Assembly (NCBI RefSeq): GCF_945859705.1
Contig: NC_079137.1
Span: 57,010,552 to 57,074,551, forward strand
Length of the DNA: 64,000 bases
DNA from: Episyrphus balteatus
Taxonomy: Eukaryota; Arthropoda; Insecta; Diptera; Syrphidae
Reading direction: 5' to 3'
In this document: positions 1-11,193 of the stretch, one piece after another
How the letters are laid out: each line of letters opens with the position of its first letter
Position numbering within the stretch: the first letter of the stretch is position 1
The notes under the pieces: generated by a model
Seen by the model: the letters and a program-made list of their open reading frames with translations, nothing else
What the model was told of the DNA's origin: nothing
Databases searched by the model: none
Translations under genes and position numbers: made by a program

Positions 1-659
1 GAAAACTAACACTATTCATCTGATTGTGTGTGTCGCACAACTCTGCAGTCAATAGGTGAAACGGACCACCGCAAAGAGAACATTTTCCGCTTTGATGCTG
101 CCGTAACGAGCGCCTTCTTTGTCCTATTTGATCTTTCGCTGTTCTGCAAATTTTCTGAGCCTATAACAGTTAAAGAGACCAGGTGAAAAAGGACGTTTGG
201 GTTTTGACACAATAATGATCCTTTGTCGAAAGATACGGAGGTGTACAATTTCATACTTTGATGTTTTGTTGAAATCACTGGCAAATGACAATAAATTTTT
301 TCATGATTTTTATTGTTTCAAAAAAAAAAAGAAAAGAAAAAATGATAGTTGAGTAGAATGTTGGACCTCCAATTACGTCGACGAGAAATTGTTCTCAGCA
401 CGTTTCTTCAGTTTGATTGCAAAGTATGAAAAATGGATGGAGGTTGTGTATTGTTTGAGAACTTCCGTTCGTTTAAAGGTCCTTTCAAAAAGAATACACC
501 GCCACGAAATAAGACCACCCAAAGAAAATGCTATGTTGGCATTGTCAAATATCTAACATTGAGAACAATTAGATTGCCAAACTTCTTTAATGTATCGTTG
601 TGATTTGAAGTTCGATGAAACGAAAAAGCGACAGTAAAAATTTGATGATTAATAACACT
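1..659. other. Unique AT-rich DNA, no gene seen
   Basis: Includes a 90-codon reverse ORF (12-284) of mixed composition without recognisable domain, and a poly-A run near 320. No repeat partner found in the window. Confidence 0.5.
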
Positions 660-1945
660 ACTGTGTAACACTTAAAATATACGCGAGTGGAGGCCTATCA
701 AGTTTTGTTGAGCTAGTCGCGCTGATTACGAAAGGGTATTTAAAAAGTTCCTAACACCCCCAAAATCTGTTGGTTAGGGCCAAAAAACGTTTTTTTGGAC
801 CTTCACCCATTGAAAAAAATCTAGCTTTGTCAAATTTTTACCCATTTTCGATTTTTTACAGTTTCTTATAGGAGATAAATATACTTTTCAACAATGTATA
901 AAACATGTAACTCGGTTAAACCACCTAGAATTTATAAGCTGTCAAAGTTCAAAAATTCCATTTTTTTCATCATTTACCCAACTTCGACATCAAATTAAAG
1001 TATATATTTTCACAACAACATGCTGTTTTAAAAATATATTCTAAAATAATATTTATTTCCAAATCAAACGAGGTATTTTTTATGAAAATCAGTTTAAGAA
1101 AAAAAAAGTTTACGATTTCAACCCAGATACAGAAATTCGAACTTTTAGGTATAGAACAAAAATGTTGTTTTGGCCATAGTAGGATAACTTGGGCACCATG
1201 ATTTGATAACGGGTTTTTGTAGAGGCGTTTAATAAAACATTTTTTTCTCTGGGAGGGGGGTCTATCTCCCCCCGTCAAGGTGGGAAGGGCAGTTTTCAAA
1301 AAAAAAAAATTATCAAAATAAAAAAAAAAATTATTAAAAAACAACGGCAACACTTACAGTAATAAATAATACCATTTCCGGAAGAAAAAATTGTAAATTT
1401 AATTTCAATTTTTAAATCAATATATTATAACCAATAGTTTTTGAAATAATCGATTTTAAAGTTAAAAATAGGCGAAACAAATTTTTTACAAACTCATCTT
1501 ATACTATTTTTGTCCAGACTGTGAACTTTAATAAAAAATATTACTCACATAGAAAACTGCCTCAATTGATTCCTTATCGAACAGTGAAAACTTTACTCAT
1601 TTTTTATTTTATTCGAAAAACAATAAAAACAAATACTTACTTGTGTAGTTTTTATTATTGTTTTGCGAATAAAATGAAAAATGAGTAGCTACTGAGGTGT
1701 AGAAAAAACACGCCTTATGTCTTCTAGTTTTTGAGAAAATTGAAAAATTATTTTATCAGACTTTTCTTTTTTCAAAATATTTTTTGTTTTTATTTTTCAA
1801 TTTTCTCAAAAACTAGAAGACATAGAAACATAAAGTTTTCACTGTTCGATAAGGAATCAATTGAGACAGCTTTCTGCATGAGTGAATTTTTTATTAAAAT
1901 TACCAGTCTGGGCAAAAATAGTAATTAATGAGTTTTTAAAAATTC
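660..1945 (+). mobile_element. CACGGTGT-family element, decayed copy 1
   Basis: Colinear with 19221-20279: TATACGCG, CCTATCAAGTTTTGTTGAGC, TAACACCCCCAAAATCTG, CACAACAACATGCTGTTTTA, GGTCTATCTCCCCCCGT, CGGCAACACTTACAGTAATA. The left end (CTGTGTAACACTT) is degraded and the right terminus is missing. It ends in the fold-back at 1491-1945. The 127-codon reverse ORF at 970-1353 is repeated with changes at 19743-19949 and carries no recognisable domain. Confidence 0.7.
1491..1945. repeat. Compound fold-back of three adjacent/nested inverted repeats
   Basis: Outer arms 1491-1600 and 1832-1940 are inverted (CAATTGATTCCTTATCGAAC, GTCCAGACTG). Within them lie a hairpin 1597-1636/1648-1687 (ACTCATTTTTTATTTTATTC and inverse) and another 1716-1752/1790-1826 (TGTCTTCTAGTTTTTGAGAA and inverse). 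The related element at 19221-20279 has only one copy of each segment, so the fold-back is specific to this copy. Confidence 0.8.
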
Positions 1946-1986
1946 TAAATAAATTCAAACAAAAATATATACGTTCTTTATAAATA

Positions 1987-2324
1987 CAGGGTGTCACCTA
2001 CAGTCACCGCCCCAAATGAAAACCATGGATTCCTTTGGTCATTTTAAGTCGAAAAACCTAATTGGCAATTTTCTCGTTTTCGTCCCGTTTTCGAGTTATG
2101 ACAGTTTTTATGATTTTTTCAAAAAAATTTGTAAAAAAAATTCTTTCGGATCATACGTAGTTTGGCAAAGATAAGGCCATTTAAAGGAAAAGAGAGCAAA
2201 AATCATAAAAACCGTCATAACTCGAAAACGGGACGAAAACGAAAAAATTGCTTAAGTTTTTCGACTTAAAATGACTTTAGGAATCCATGGTTTTCATTTA
2301 AGGCTTTAACTGTAGGACACCCTG
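1987..2324. mobile_element. Palindromic Tc1/mariner-type MITE (338 bp)
   Basis: TA duplications (1985-1986, 2325-2326) flank CAGGGTGTC and GACACCCTG. The arms (to about 2130 and from about 2195) are inverted nearly end to end, including AAAACCATGGATTCCT, TCGTTTTCGTCCCGTTTTCG and GAGTTATGAC. A TA duplication with CAGGGTGTC ends is typical of mariner-like MITEs. Non-coding. Confidence 0.85.
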
Positions 2325-2414
2325 TATACATCTACATAAACATATATGTTTAGTCGAGTTGAGAACCTATGCCTTTTTGGAAGTCGGTTGAAAATATAAA
2401 GTGCAAGTTTTTGC

Positions 2415-2835
2415 AAATATTTGCACACAAAGAAAATGTTTGTTTTCAGTTATGAATATAGTTTAAAGAGACTTTCTTTTGATGGCTCACTCGCTGGGTT
2501 TGGAGGAAATTTTTTAAAATTCACTTTTTTTCGGCAAGGGTACCCCTTGGATTTTTTTCGAAAATTGAAAAAAAAAATAAATTTGCAATATTTCTACCTA
2601 AATTCAAGTCCTTTACACTGTGAACTCATATATGTAAGCCAAAACATGTTTCGATTCGATGCCCTGTTCCCCAGATATCTGCTTCCGAATGGAAGAAACA
2701 AATGTTTTAATGCAAATAACACAACAAACAGACCTCCTAAAAATTTTAGTTTTCAGTTATGAACAAAGCTTAAAATAATCTTTTTAAAATCATTTTTTTG
2801 TGCAAGGTTTTTTTTTCAAAAACCCAAAAAAAATA
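2415..2835 (+). repeat. ~306-bp GGTACC-rich repeat family, copy cluster 1
   Basis: Two units, beginning TTTTCAGTTATGAATATAG (about 2443) and TTTTCAGTTATGAACAAAGC (about 2749). Includes GGAGGAAATTTTTTAAAATT and the TTTCGGCAAGGGTACCCCTT palindrome. The 113-codon ORF across it is a repeat reading. Confidence 0.7.
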
Positions 2836-4503
2836 GATAATGTAATCAAGGCTTATGTACAAAATCATAACTTTTTTGATACAAAATTCATAGAAATTGC
2901 TTTCATTCGAACACATCTGCCCATTGTCCATCTTCACAAAACAATTTTTAAAAAACGCCTAACTTGAGACAGCACGGGACAGAATCTAACCTCTAGCCAA
3001 TAAATTTTAAAAGAAAGGTAGCAACATTAGCCATCTCATATTGGGCATTTATTTTTAATGATCTAGAAAACTACACTATCATCAATCCGCCAGAAGTCAT
3101 TGTCACCTTTTTTATTATCCTCCTGTTAAAAAAATCCCAATTTAAACCAATTTCATGACAATTCGCAAGCATAGTGTCCTTATTAAAAAAAAAACACGTA
3201 GGTATTGTTCAAAAAAATCTCATCAATAACTTGGAATTAGTGGCAGATGGGTTTGTACATTCAATTGATCATGCTGTAACAATTTTTCGCTTGCATTCAT
3301 CTCGCTTGTCTTTTCCCAAGAAAAATACACTTCAGTTCGAAGGTTAAATTTAATCCTTGTTGGTCCTTTTGTATCCACTTTATTAACAAAACGGTCAGTT
3401 AATATTGATTCCCATAGAAATCTATCGACAAAAATAACAGCCGTCCTAAAAAGTGGGTGTTTAACCATTTCAAATGACACACACAAGAAAAATAATTCAC
3501 ATCTACTCAATAACAAGGATCTTTTAACAATAACAAAAATATATTATTTAATTTTCGAAAAGGCTTCAAATTTTCAATTTCAAAAAAATAATAAATAACT
3601 ATAATACGAAAACTGAACAATAATCAAAAATCAATTTCAAACTCAATAGACTACCATTCTTCGGCTATTAAGTGAAGTCCTTTGTGACACATAATACACC
3701 CGCACGGACAGCACAGTGAATGTGTCCTTTCATGGCTGAGTGCATTTGAAAAAGTCAATGAAATCCCATTCACTATGCCATTTCCCACCTGAACACAAAA
3801 ACTGACATTAAATTGCTCTTTATGGCCACTTTTAAAGGTGATTTGCTGTTAAATGATTTTCGAGTTTTTTTTTCAAAAGGACATTGTTATAATATTTTTC
3901 TTTAACAAAATTAAAAAAAAAAAAAACATAATTTTGTGAAAAGATCAGCAGGACAAATTTAACTATCTTCGGTTTTTTCTATTATATTTGTATACTCGTA
4001 TACGAGTGTCATTCTTTTTAATAAAAATAAATGGATGGTGTGTTGTTCACATAAAAACGCTCTTGAATGGATTCGATGTGCTGGCTTTGATATCCTTGAC
4101 ACTTTTTTCAAAATCGATTTGTTTCTAACAAAACGCGTAAATTTTATTCTGTACCTATTATCTCGAAAGAATGAATTTCATTTTGAATGGAAGAATAGAA
4201 TGAAAAATCTAATTTCTGTTAAAGTGGTATTGAAATTATACTTCTTTGTCATTAACCAATTTTCGAAAAGTTAATTGTTCACACCACTTGGCTATGATTT
4301 TGGAAAAAGTGAACATGTGTTCAATCTTCAATGTTCATTTCTAAAGCAGAATAATTAAGTTAAATTGTGTGGAAAATATTCCTTGATCAAAATTAAAAAT
4401 CCTTACAGTTTATATCTATTAGCTAGGTATTATTATTTTTTTTTTTTTTTTTTTTGTGAAAAAACAATTTTTTGAAAACGGGTAATTTTTTTTTAATTTT
4501 TAT
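2836..4503. other. AT-rich DNA, no gene seen
   Basis: Poly-A/T tracts (3188, 3911, 4436) and short chance ORFs only. The 79-codon forward ORF at 4035-4274 shows no domain. Confidence 0.5.
3223..3516 (-). other. Unassigned 97-codon ORF, probably chance
   Basis: The reverse reading has mixed composition (WESILTDRFVNKVDTKGP, RTEVYFSWEKTSEMNASE) less biased than most AT-driven ORFs here. I recognise no domain, signal or homologue, and see no clear splice or promoter context. Kept only as a flag. Confidence 0.12.
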
Positions 4504-4507
4504 TTAA

Positions 4508-5263
4508 CCCTCTACTGCATGAATTAATAGTAGCGGACGAAAAAATAAAAAAATGATTTACATGGGTTCATTGGGTTGTTTCAAAACGGTTTAGAACGGG
4601 TAAGAAATTTTACTAATTTTATTTATTCAGATTATGTAAAGAATACAATTAAAAATATTAAAAGATAAATATTTATCATTTAAAAACAAATAAAGTAAAA
4701 TAAATACATTGCATTGCAAAAGGTTAAGAATTAATTCAAATTTTGCTCATTTTAAGACAACGAACCGAGAAAAGCAATTTGTTTTTGTCCGTTATATATA
4801 TTTTTTCTTGTTCACATTCTTTCCACTGTCGAAGTAAGTCTTGCTCCAACATTTTCACCCAATCCCAGATCTTACAAAAACTAAAAAGTAATAAAATGAT
4901 TAAAAAATATTATAGGTGAGCCCCCCTCCCCCTAAAATTTTTGTGGTTGCGCCGCTGGAAATGGGGTTAACATGAGAAAAATGTCTCTAAAAGCGAAGGG
5001 GCTCCATTTCTAAAGTAAAACATAGCTTCCAAGCAAAATAACAATGTAAAGAAACAAAATTTTCCAACAAAAAAATTTAACAAATTGTGTAGATTTACAA
5101 CCCCTTAATGCATACGAAGCCAAATATGGCTTCCGTACTTTTTACCCTCCCAAGACCAGGCCAATAATTTTTGTATTTAATCTTTACAATTTTTTTGTGA
5201 CAGAGAAGAGAAAAGTGCATACAAACAGACAAAACCAAATTTGGCTTCGTATGCAGTAGAGGG
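4508..5263. mobile_element. piggyBac-like MITE (756 bp)
   Basis: TTAA duplications at 4504-4507 and 5264-5267 flank CCCTCTACTGCATGAA (left) and TTCGTATGCAGTAGAGGG (right). A sub-terminal ATACGAAGCCAAATATGGCT motif at about 5110 is repeated near the right end in inverted form (CCAAATTTGGCTTCGTAT). It shares termini with the larger element at 49688-50862, so the two belong to one family. No ORF remains. Confidence 0.8.
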
Positions 5264-5559
5264 TTAAGTGTCGAATATGCATTTTACAAAAATGGCATAC
5301 CTACCAAAATTTAGTTTGGTTTTTTTTTTGTCATTTTTCTTATTAACCTTTAAAAAAATATTTAAAAATAAAACAGTTTCTATTATTAAATAAAAATCCA
5401 CAAATTTCAATTTAATAGCAAATTTCGTTACGGTAACAATTTTTTAAAAAATTCTTGGATAAGTTTAAAAAAATTGATTTCCCCAAAAAAAAATATGTAT
5501 TTTTTTTTTTTAACTTTTTTTTTAATGTTTTTGATTTTGACTTTTAGTTTAAAAACTCT

Positions 5560-5945
5560 CTATTGTATTTAGGTTTTGAAAAAAAAAATCCATTTTGGTC
5601 ATAAATATCTACCCTAAACGGAGAAAAAAAGACCTCCTAAAAACAAGCGGATTCTGTATTAAATTAAGCGGATTTCTACATTTTTTTTGCCAAGATGACT
5701 TCTGTCTTGCATTAAGCGGACAGATCTTATTAATTTTTTGACTTTGCTTATTTATAATAAATCCATTTAATTTAAGAGGAAAATGATCTTATTTTTATTA
5801 CAATTTACTAAAAAAAACTGGCAGCCATTGTTGGGTCACTAGGCGAGTGCTTTCCCATCAGAATATCTCGCTGTTGAAAATTGGTTTGATAAACTGCAAC
5901 TAAAGCTGAAGTCTCATACAAATTTTAAAATTTAGTAAAGTTTTT
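5560..5945 (-). repeat. Dispersed GCTTAATTTAA repeat, copy 1
   Basis: Inverted relative of 13120-13510. Shares AAGCGGATTCTG...ATTAAATTAAGCGGATTTCT, AAAATGATCTT, GGCAGCCATTG, GGGTCACTAG and CTGTTGAAAATTGG in the same order. No ORF. Confidence 0.55.
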
Positions 5946-7254
5946 TCAAGTACCAAATATGAAGACTATTTCCACATTAACTTTTTTAAGAAAATCTTTT
6001 AATATTAAGACGTATGCACATAGAATTAAGACTGAATCTTGTCATTTTTTGTCGTTTTTTTTTAAGATCAAAATTCCTGTTAGATTTAAAGTGGGCATCG
6101 TCTAATTTTATGGTGCCTATATCTTTCTCCGTGTAATTCTTACCAAGAAAAATTAAAAATTAAGATCCGTAGGAAATAGTTTTAATGCTAATTTTATATA
6201 TTTTTTATTACATTTTAATGTTAATTGTTTTCAAAATAATGTTTTTAATACAAAAATATTTGAAATTAGTAAAAAAAAATATTTTTAAACTGTGTAGTAA
6301 AATTGAAATATTGAAACAAATTCCAAAAATTGTCTTACAATTTTTTAACCGTATAGATGCAACTACACAAGAACACGAATTTGAAATTCAGTAGTTTAGG
6401 TATACGAGTTTGTAAAAGCAAAACAATCTTTAAATTGTTTAAAAACCATCTTCTTGTGAATTAAAGAAAAATGATTTTTCAATGTTTTTCATTAAAAATT
6501 AATTTATATTGAAATTAAACTTTTTTTGGTTTAAAAAAAAAATTGTTAAAGCAATGTAAAATATTGTGCATTAAAAATAAATTATTTATTAAAAAAAAAT
6601 ATTTTGCATTTTTTGAATATTTAGAGTTTTATTCTATTTATTATTCTATTTTATTAACTATTTTAATTAAAGTATTTAATATAATGTGAGGCAAAATAGT
6701 CAAAAATAGAACAAATTCCACGAATATTGTGCAAGAAATGTTTAATACACCAATTAGCATTGAATTTTTTTAGTGCAAACATTATTTTTGCAATCCCATT
6801 TTTAATGCAAATATTTTTATTTTCAGTTAAGAATTTATTTTTAAAGCAAAATGTTTGCTTTGCAATTTTTAATGGAAAAATTTTGTATTTGCATAAAAAT
6901 ATTTTTTCATTTTACAGTGGAAATGAAATGCATAAAAAAAAAAAAAAAGATTTGTGGCACTCGGGGACTTTCGCGGTTAAGCTATTGCATAATATTTTTA
7001 TCAACTTATGCAATTATAATTATTTTTTATTTATGCAGCATTTACTTTTCTTTAATATTAATTCAAGTTTTTTCTGCAAAAGTATTCAAAAAAAATATAT
7101 ACCTTCAATAAGACTTATATTTTTATTCTGAATAATTAAACCATAACTAAAGAGTGTTTTGTAAAAAGTATGAAAATTATTTCTTGAAATCACACATTTT
7201 TCACGAAAGAAAGCAATAAAATTATGTAACTTTTTTTCTGTACACATCATATGG
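5946..7254. other. Very AT-rich DNA, no gene seen
   Basis: Long A/T runs and TTTAATGCAAATA / TTGCATAAAAATA-type words (6740-6900). Overlapping ORFs of 134 and 86 codons at 6727-7131 are rich in F, I, N and K and read in two frames of the same DNA, so they are not genes. Confidence 0.5.
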
Positions 7255-7465
7255 TCAATATTTTCACATGACAACCTATAATGAATTTTATATCATCGGA
7301 GAGCTTATTTTTCTACCTTTAAAAATATGCATCAACCATATCTGTACGACACTTACAGAAAAAAGTTACAATTTTTTTTTAAGACAACTGTGTTAAAATT
7401 AAAACTGAGGTTACGGTACTTCCCTCAATGTTGGCTGGTGTCGGAAAACAATCTCCCCCCGTCTC
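7255..7465 (+). repeat. Dispersed ACAACCTATAAT repeat, copy 1
   Basis: Landmarks in order: GACAACCTATAATGAATTTT, ATATCATCGGAGAGCTTAT, AAAATATGCATCAACCATAT, AAAACTGAGGTTACGGTACT. Relatives at 18870-19060, 23745-23880, 27095-27240 and 56440-56570, with a weak one at 17520-17605. No coding capacity; superfamily unknown. Confidence 0.6.
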
Positions 7466-9254
7466 AATCCATGCAAGCTACGTACAGTCGTAGCTTTTGA
7501 AGCTAATTACTGGATGATGAAGTAATGAACACCAAACAGATATTTGTATTTGATCACAAAATACTTAAAAAAAATTAAAACAGTTAATGTACTTCCGACA
7601 CTTGTTGCTACCATATTTGAAAATTAGGTACATACTCGCAGCAGGTAATAATTCCATTAAATGTAATTGTTATCCATCGATATTCTTGTTTTTTTTGTTT
7701 ATGAAACAAACCTAAAAGGAGTTCAAATTCAATGCCTAAGCTATAATTATAGTTTTCATTCCTTAAAAATTAAATTGCTTCCGTTATACATTGCATCTAT
7801 TGAATCAAACAACAGGAAGCTACAACTTTGCAAAATCCATTAATTTTGATAAAAAAATAACACTTAAATAAAAGTACCACCCAGATTTCTGCATTACTTT
7901 TCTAAAGGATATTTCCGGTCATAGGCAAGTTTTTATTTTGTTTAAATTGGAATATTGAAAATTTCGGTTATCAAGTAATTTTTTTTGCCTTTAAACGCCT
8001 TACTTTTTTTGGCGGGAAATTCTGCAATTTTTGAGACATAAGAGCGTCCATTTTATTTAGTGAACAATACCCCCACATGACTTTGTACAAAAATTAGTTT
8101 ATATCACACCTGAAAATGTTTTAAAGAATTAAAGTACTTCCTTTTCATTCAAACTTAAGATTTATATGAATAACATTTTAACGATGCTTGAACTCTTCTT
8201 GAATTAAAATAGAAGAATCCTTGACAAATTGTTAAGGATGTTTGTCACAGTTGTTGAATTTTTCCACAATAATTGTTATTTTCTTGAAAATGCTACACGT
8301 AGAACAATAAAAGATTTGAACAAAATTTCAAGAAATTCCTTTTCAAAACCACCGACAAAGTTTTTACAATTTAAACAAAAAACCAAGTAACACCACCGCT
8401 TTTCAATAAAATTCCTGTGTGCACTTATATTTCCTGTATCTCTTTTCCAATTGTGATTGTAAAATTACCTTTGAATGGAATAGTTTTCTGCTACAAAACT
8501 ATTGAATTAGTTTCTGAAGTACATTGAATGGGAATATCCTTGTCCGGCCGATTTGACAATTCAGGAGATCCGCATGAATGCATTTTGTAAATCGTAAAAT
8601 TGTAAAACTCACCATGAGAATGCGTTGTAATTGTTTGCAAGATTCTATTCAATGAATACAAGGACCTCCAACGTGTTTTCTCAATGAATGTCTATTCAAT
8701 TGTTGAAGAACGTACTCGTCTTGTTAAGTCTTTTCTTGAGAGCTCATCTTCAAATTGTGGGAAAAAAAAAGAAACTAAAGTAAGCCAAAAACAATAAAAG
8801 GACACGAGTTGAGTTTTTCTTTAAACAATCATACAATAGAATATAAAACAAAAAAACTAAACACATCTTTTCAAAGATTATAACTGATACTCGATTTCTC
8901 TTTTAACGCTCAGTGATTTTTTGGCGCAAATATTTTTCTTGTATAAAAAATAGAACATATAAGTTGAAAAGATAAAATTTTCTTAAAAAATCAAAATTTT
9001 GAAAAATTAAAATTTGTCTTTCACATTAATGAAACAACTTCTTTCCAAAAAAAGTTTTCAAAAAACTAGGTAGGAGAGAACGGGGTAGCACAGAAAAAAC
9101 TATCTGTCTACACTTTCGAATGAAATTCGTAGTGGGTCAACGTCTCAAAATAACTTATAGTGCACGAAAAAAAGTAAAAACCAGAAGCATTTTCAGGATT
9201 AATAAATGACTTTCGTGAAAAATAGTTGAAATGTTTTAACAGATTACAGCAAAA
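7466..9254. other. Unique DNA, no gene seen
   Basis: Moderately complex sequence without internal repeats that I can pair. Short words such as GGAATATCCTTGTCCGGCCG (8530-8549) look unique. No ORF of note. Confidence 0.45.
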
Positions 9255-9860
9255 AGTTTTTATAATTTAATAACATGAATAGAGCTTTAAGAGATCTTTC
9301 GTTAGATGTCTCAATCGATTAATTTTGAGGAAATTTTGTAAAATGAATTTTTTCGGCAAAAAATTATTTTTTTTTTTTGATACAAATAACTCAGCAACCA
9401 GACCTCCAAGAAACTTTTGGTTTTCAGTTATGAATAGGGTTTAAGAACGCCTGTATTTTGATATCTGACTCGATGGTTTCGGAGGAAATTTTTTTTAAAT
9501 TAATTTTTTTTCGGCAAGGGGTACCCCTTGGATTTTTTTCGAAAATCAAAAAAAAATGAAAGTGTAATTTTCTTACCTCAATGCAAGGTGTTTTCACTGT
9601 ACACTCAAATTTGTAAACCAAAACTTGTTTCGTACTTTTCTTCCTCAGATATCTGCCTCCGAATTTTAGAAAAATTAAAAAGTTTGGATACAAATAACTC
9701 AGCAACCAAACCTCCAACAAAATGTTGGTTTTCAGTTATGAAAAGAGCTTAAAGAAACCATTCTTTTGAAGATTTACTCGATGGATATGGGGGAAATTTT
9801 TTAAAAATTCATTTTTTCTGTAAGGGGTACCTACCCTACGAACTTTTTGTTTGAAAATCT
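9255..9860 (+). repeat. ~306-bp GGTACC-rich repeat family, copy cluster 2
   Basis: Units at about 9270 (partial), 9421 and 9728 (TTTTCAGTTATGAA, TTTAAGA/CTTAAAG, CTCGATGG, GGAAATTTTTT, GGCAAGGGGTACCCCTTGG). The two main units are about 307 bp apart. Small forward and reverse ORFs here are shadows of the repeat. Confidence 0.7.
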
Positions 9861-10692
9861 GAAAAAAAATGATTTCTCATTTTTTTTATTTAAACCAAAC
9901 TTTTTTCGAGATTTTGATCCAAAAAATGTGTTTTTTTTTTATTTCAAAAAATTCGTCTTATTTGAAGCATTGAATAAACATCATCTTTATGGCTTGGAGG
10001 TCAAAACCATTAGAGAAGATATACTCATCTTACTTACAAATGAATTTAATGTGTTTTTGTTTAACAAATTTTAAATTTGTATTTTGTTTTTCTAAACATT
10101 TGTGTTGTTAATTTATTATTTTATTAATTCTAAATTAATTATTAATTATAATTCTGTTTTTTTTTTTTTAATTTTGCAAAAAATTATTATTGAAAAAGGA
10201 TTGTAAAATGTAAAAAAGTGCGCATTTTTAACATTTTTTCTAGCCCTTTTTTAATTTTTTGCTGCTTATTTGATTATTTACTTATTTTGCAATTTTGTTT
10301 ATGTTCATTTTTTGTTTTTTTAGATCAATAAATCTAAAAATATTTAAAAGAATTTAGATGTGAAACATTTTTGCAAAATAATTAAAAATTTAATAATTTA
10401 TCAATTTAATAAGAAAAGGAATGTTTTGTATCATAAACAACATCGTTTCTTATTAGTTTTCAACGGTAGGTATAGATGTTTGTTGTATGAAAGTCACCCC
10501 GTACCCCCGCAGAACTTTGACCCCAACCCTAAGTTGACGATTCAAATTTGAGCCTAGGTGCAGAAAAACATTTTTAATCAAAAGAGAATTGTTTTCCATT
10601 AAAATATGTTAGTAACGCTTTGCATGAACCGAAATTCAGTAAAAAAAAGTTAAAAATAAAAATTAAGGATCAAAAAACGAAAAAACACCAGT
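9861..10692. other. AT-rich DNA, no gene seen
   Basis: TTTAATTTTTT-type low complexity, plus a short CCCCGTACCCCCGC patch near 10497-10510. Two AT-driven ORFs are rejected. Confidence 0.45.
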
Positions 10693-11193
10693 TTTTTACT
10701 TGCTCTATAGGGAAAGTATTGGTTTCGTGTCGAAAAAAAATTTAAGGTTTTAATCAAAACCAACATTACGATGTTAGAGAATTCTGAAAAAGTGGGACTC
10801 ACATTTCCGTCCGTGCGTCTGTACACATTTCCACAGCTTAAACGCTTGGACGGATTTTGTTCAAATATGGTAGGTACAGATGATTTTTATATAATTCTGA
10901 AAGTTTTTTTTTTTTTTGTATATACCTATCTCACTTAGAAAGTGTACCTCCTATACAGAGTTTTCAAGTTATACCAAATAAATCGAAAACAGCTCTAATG
11001 ATTTTCTCAAAAAAGTCAATTAAAAAAAATTTGTATCTAACAAAATTTTGCTCTAAATGTCAGCTCTTTCCCAACATCAACAAAATTTCTTAAAAACTTT
11101 TATAGAGGCAACTCTTAAGATCTGCAAGTAAACTAACATAAAAAGTTTTGAACTGCAAGAGCAAGTATGTGCGACCCAGTCGTGCATTTTATT
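10693..11193 (+). mobile_element. Short, diverged Helentron/DINE-1-like element, copy 5
   Basis: Starts TTTTTACTTGCTCTATAGGG and ends GAGCAAGTATGTGCGACCCA then GTCGTGCA. It is about half the length of the other copies and lacks a long microsatellite, keeping only a CCGTCCGTGCGTCTGT stretch. Its left sub-terminal repeat TACTTGCTCTAT matches the inverse of the right one (AGAGCAAGTA) better than in the longer copies. Confidence 0.62.

Noticed and set aside
970..1353. 127-codon reverse ORF partly repeated at 19743-19949
   Set aside because: Lies inside a MITE family, is frameshifted between copies, and starts in a poly-A tract.
6727..7131. 134-codon ORF
   Set aside because: F/I/N/K-rich reading of extreme AT DNA, overlapped by another open frame. 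No motif.
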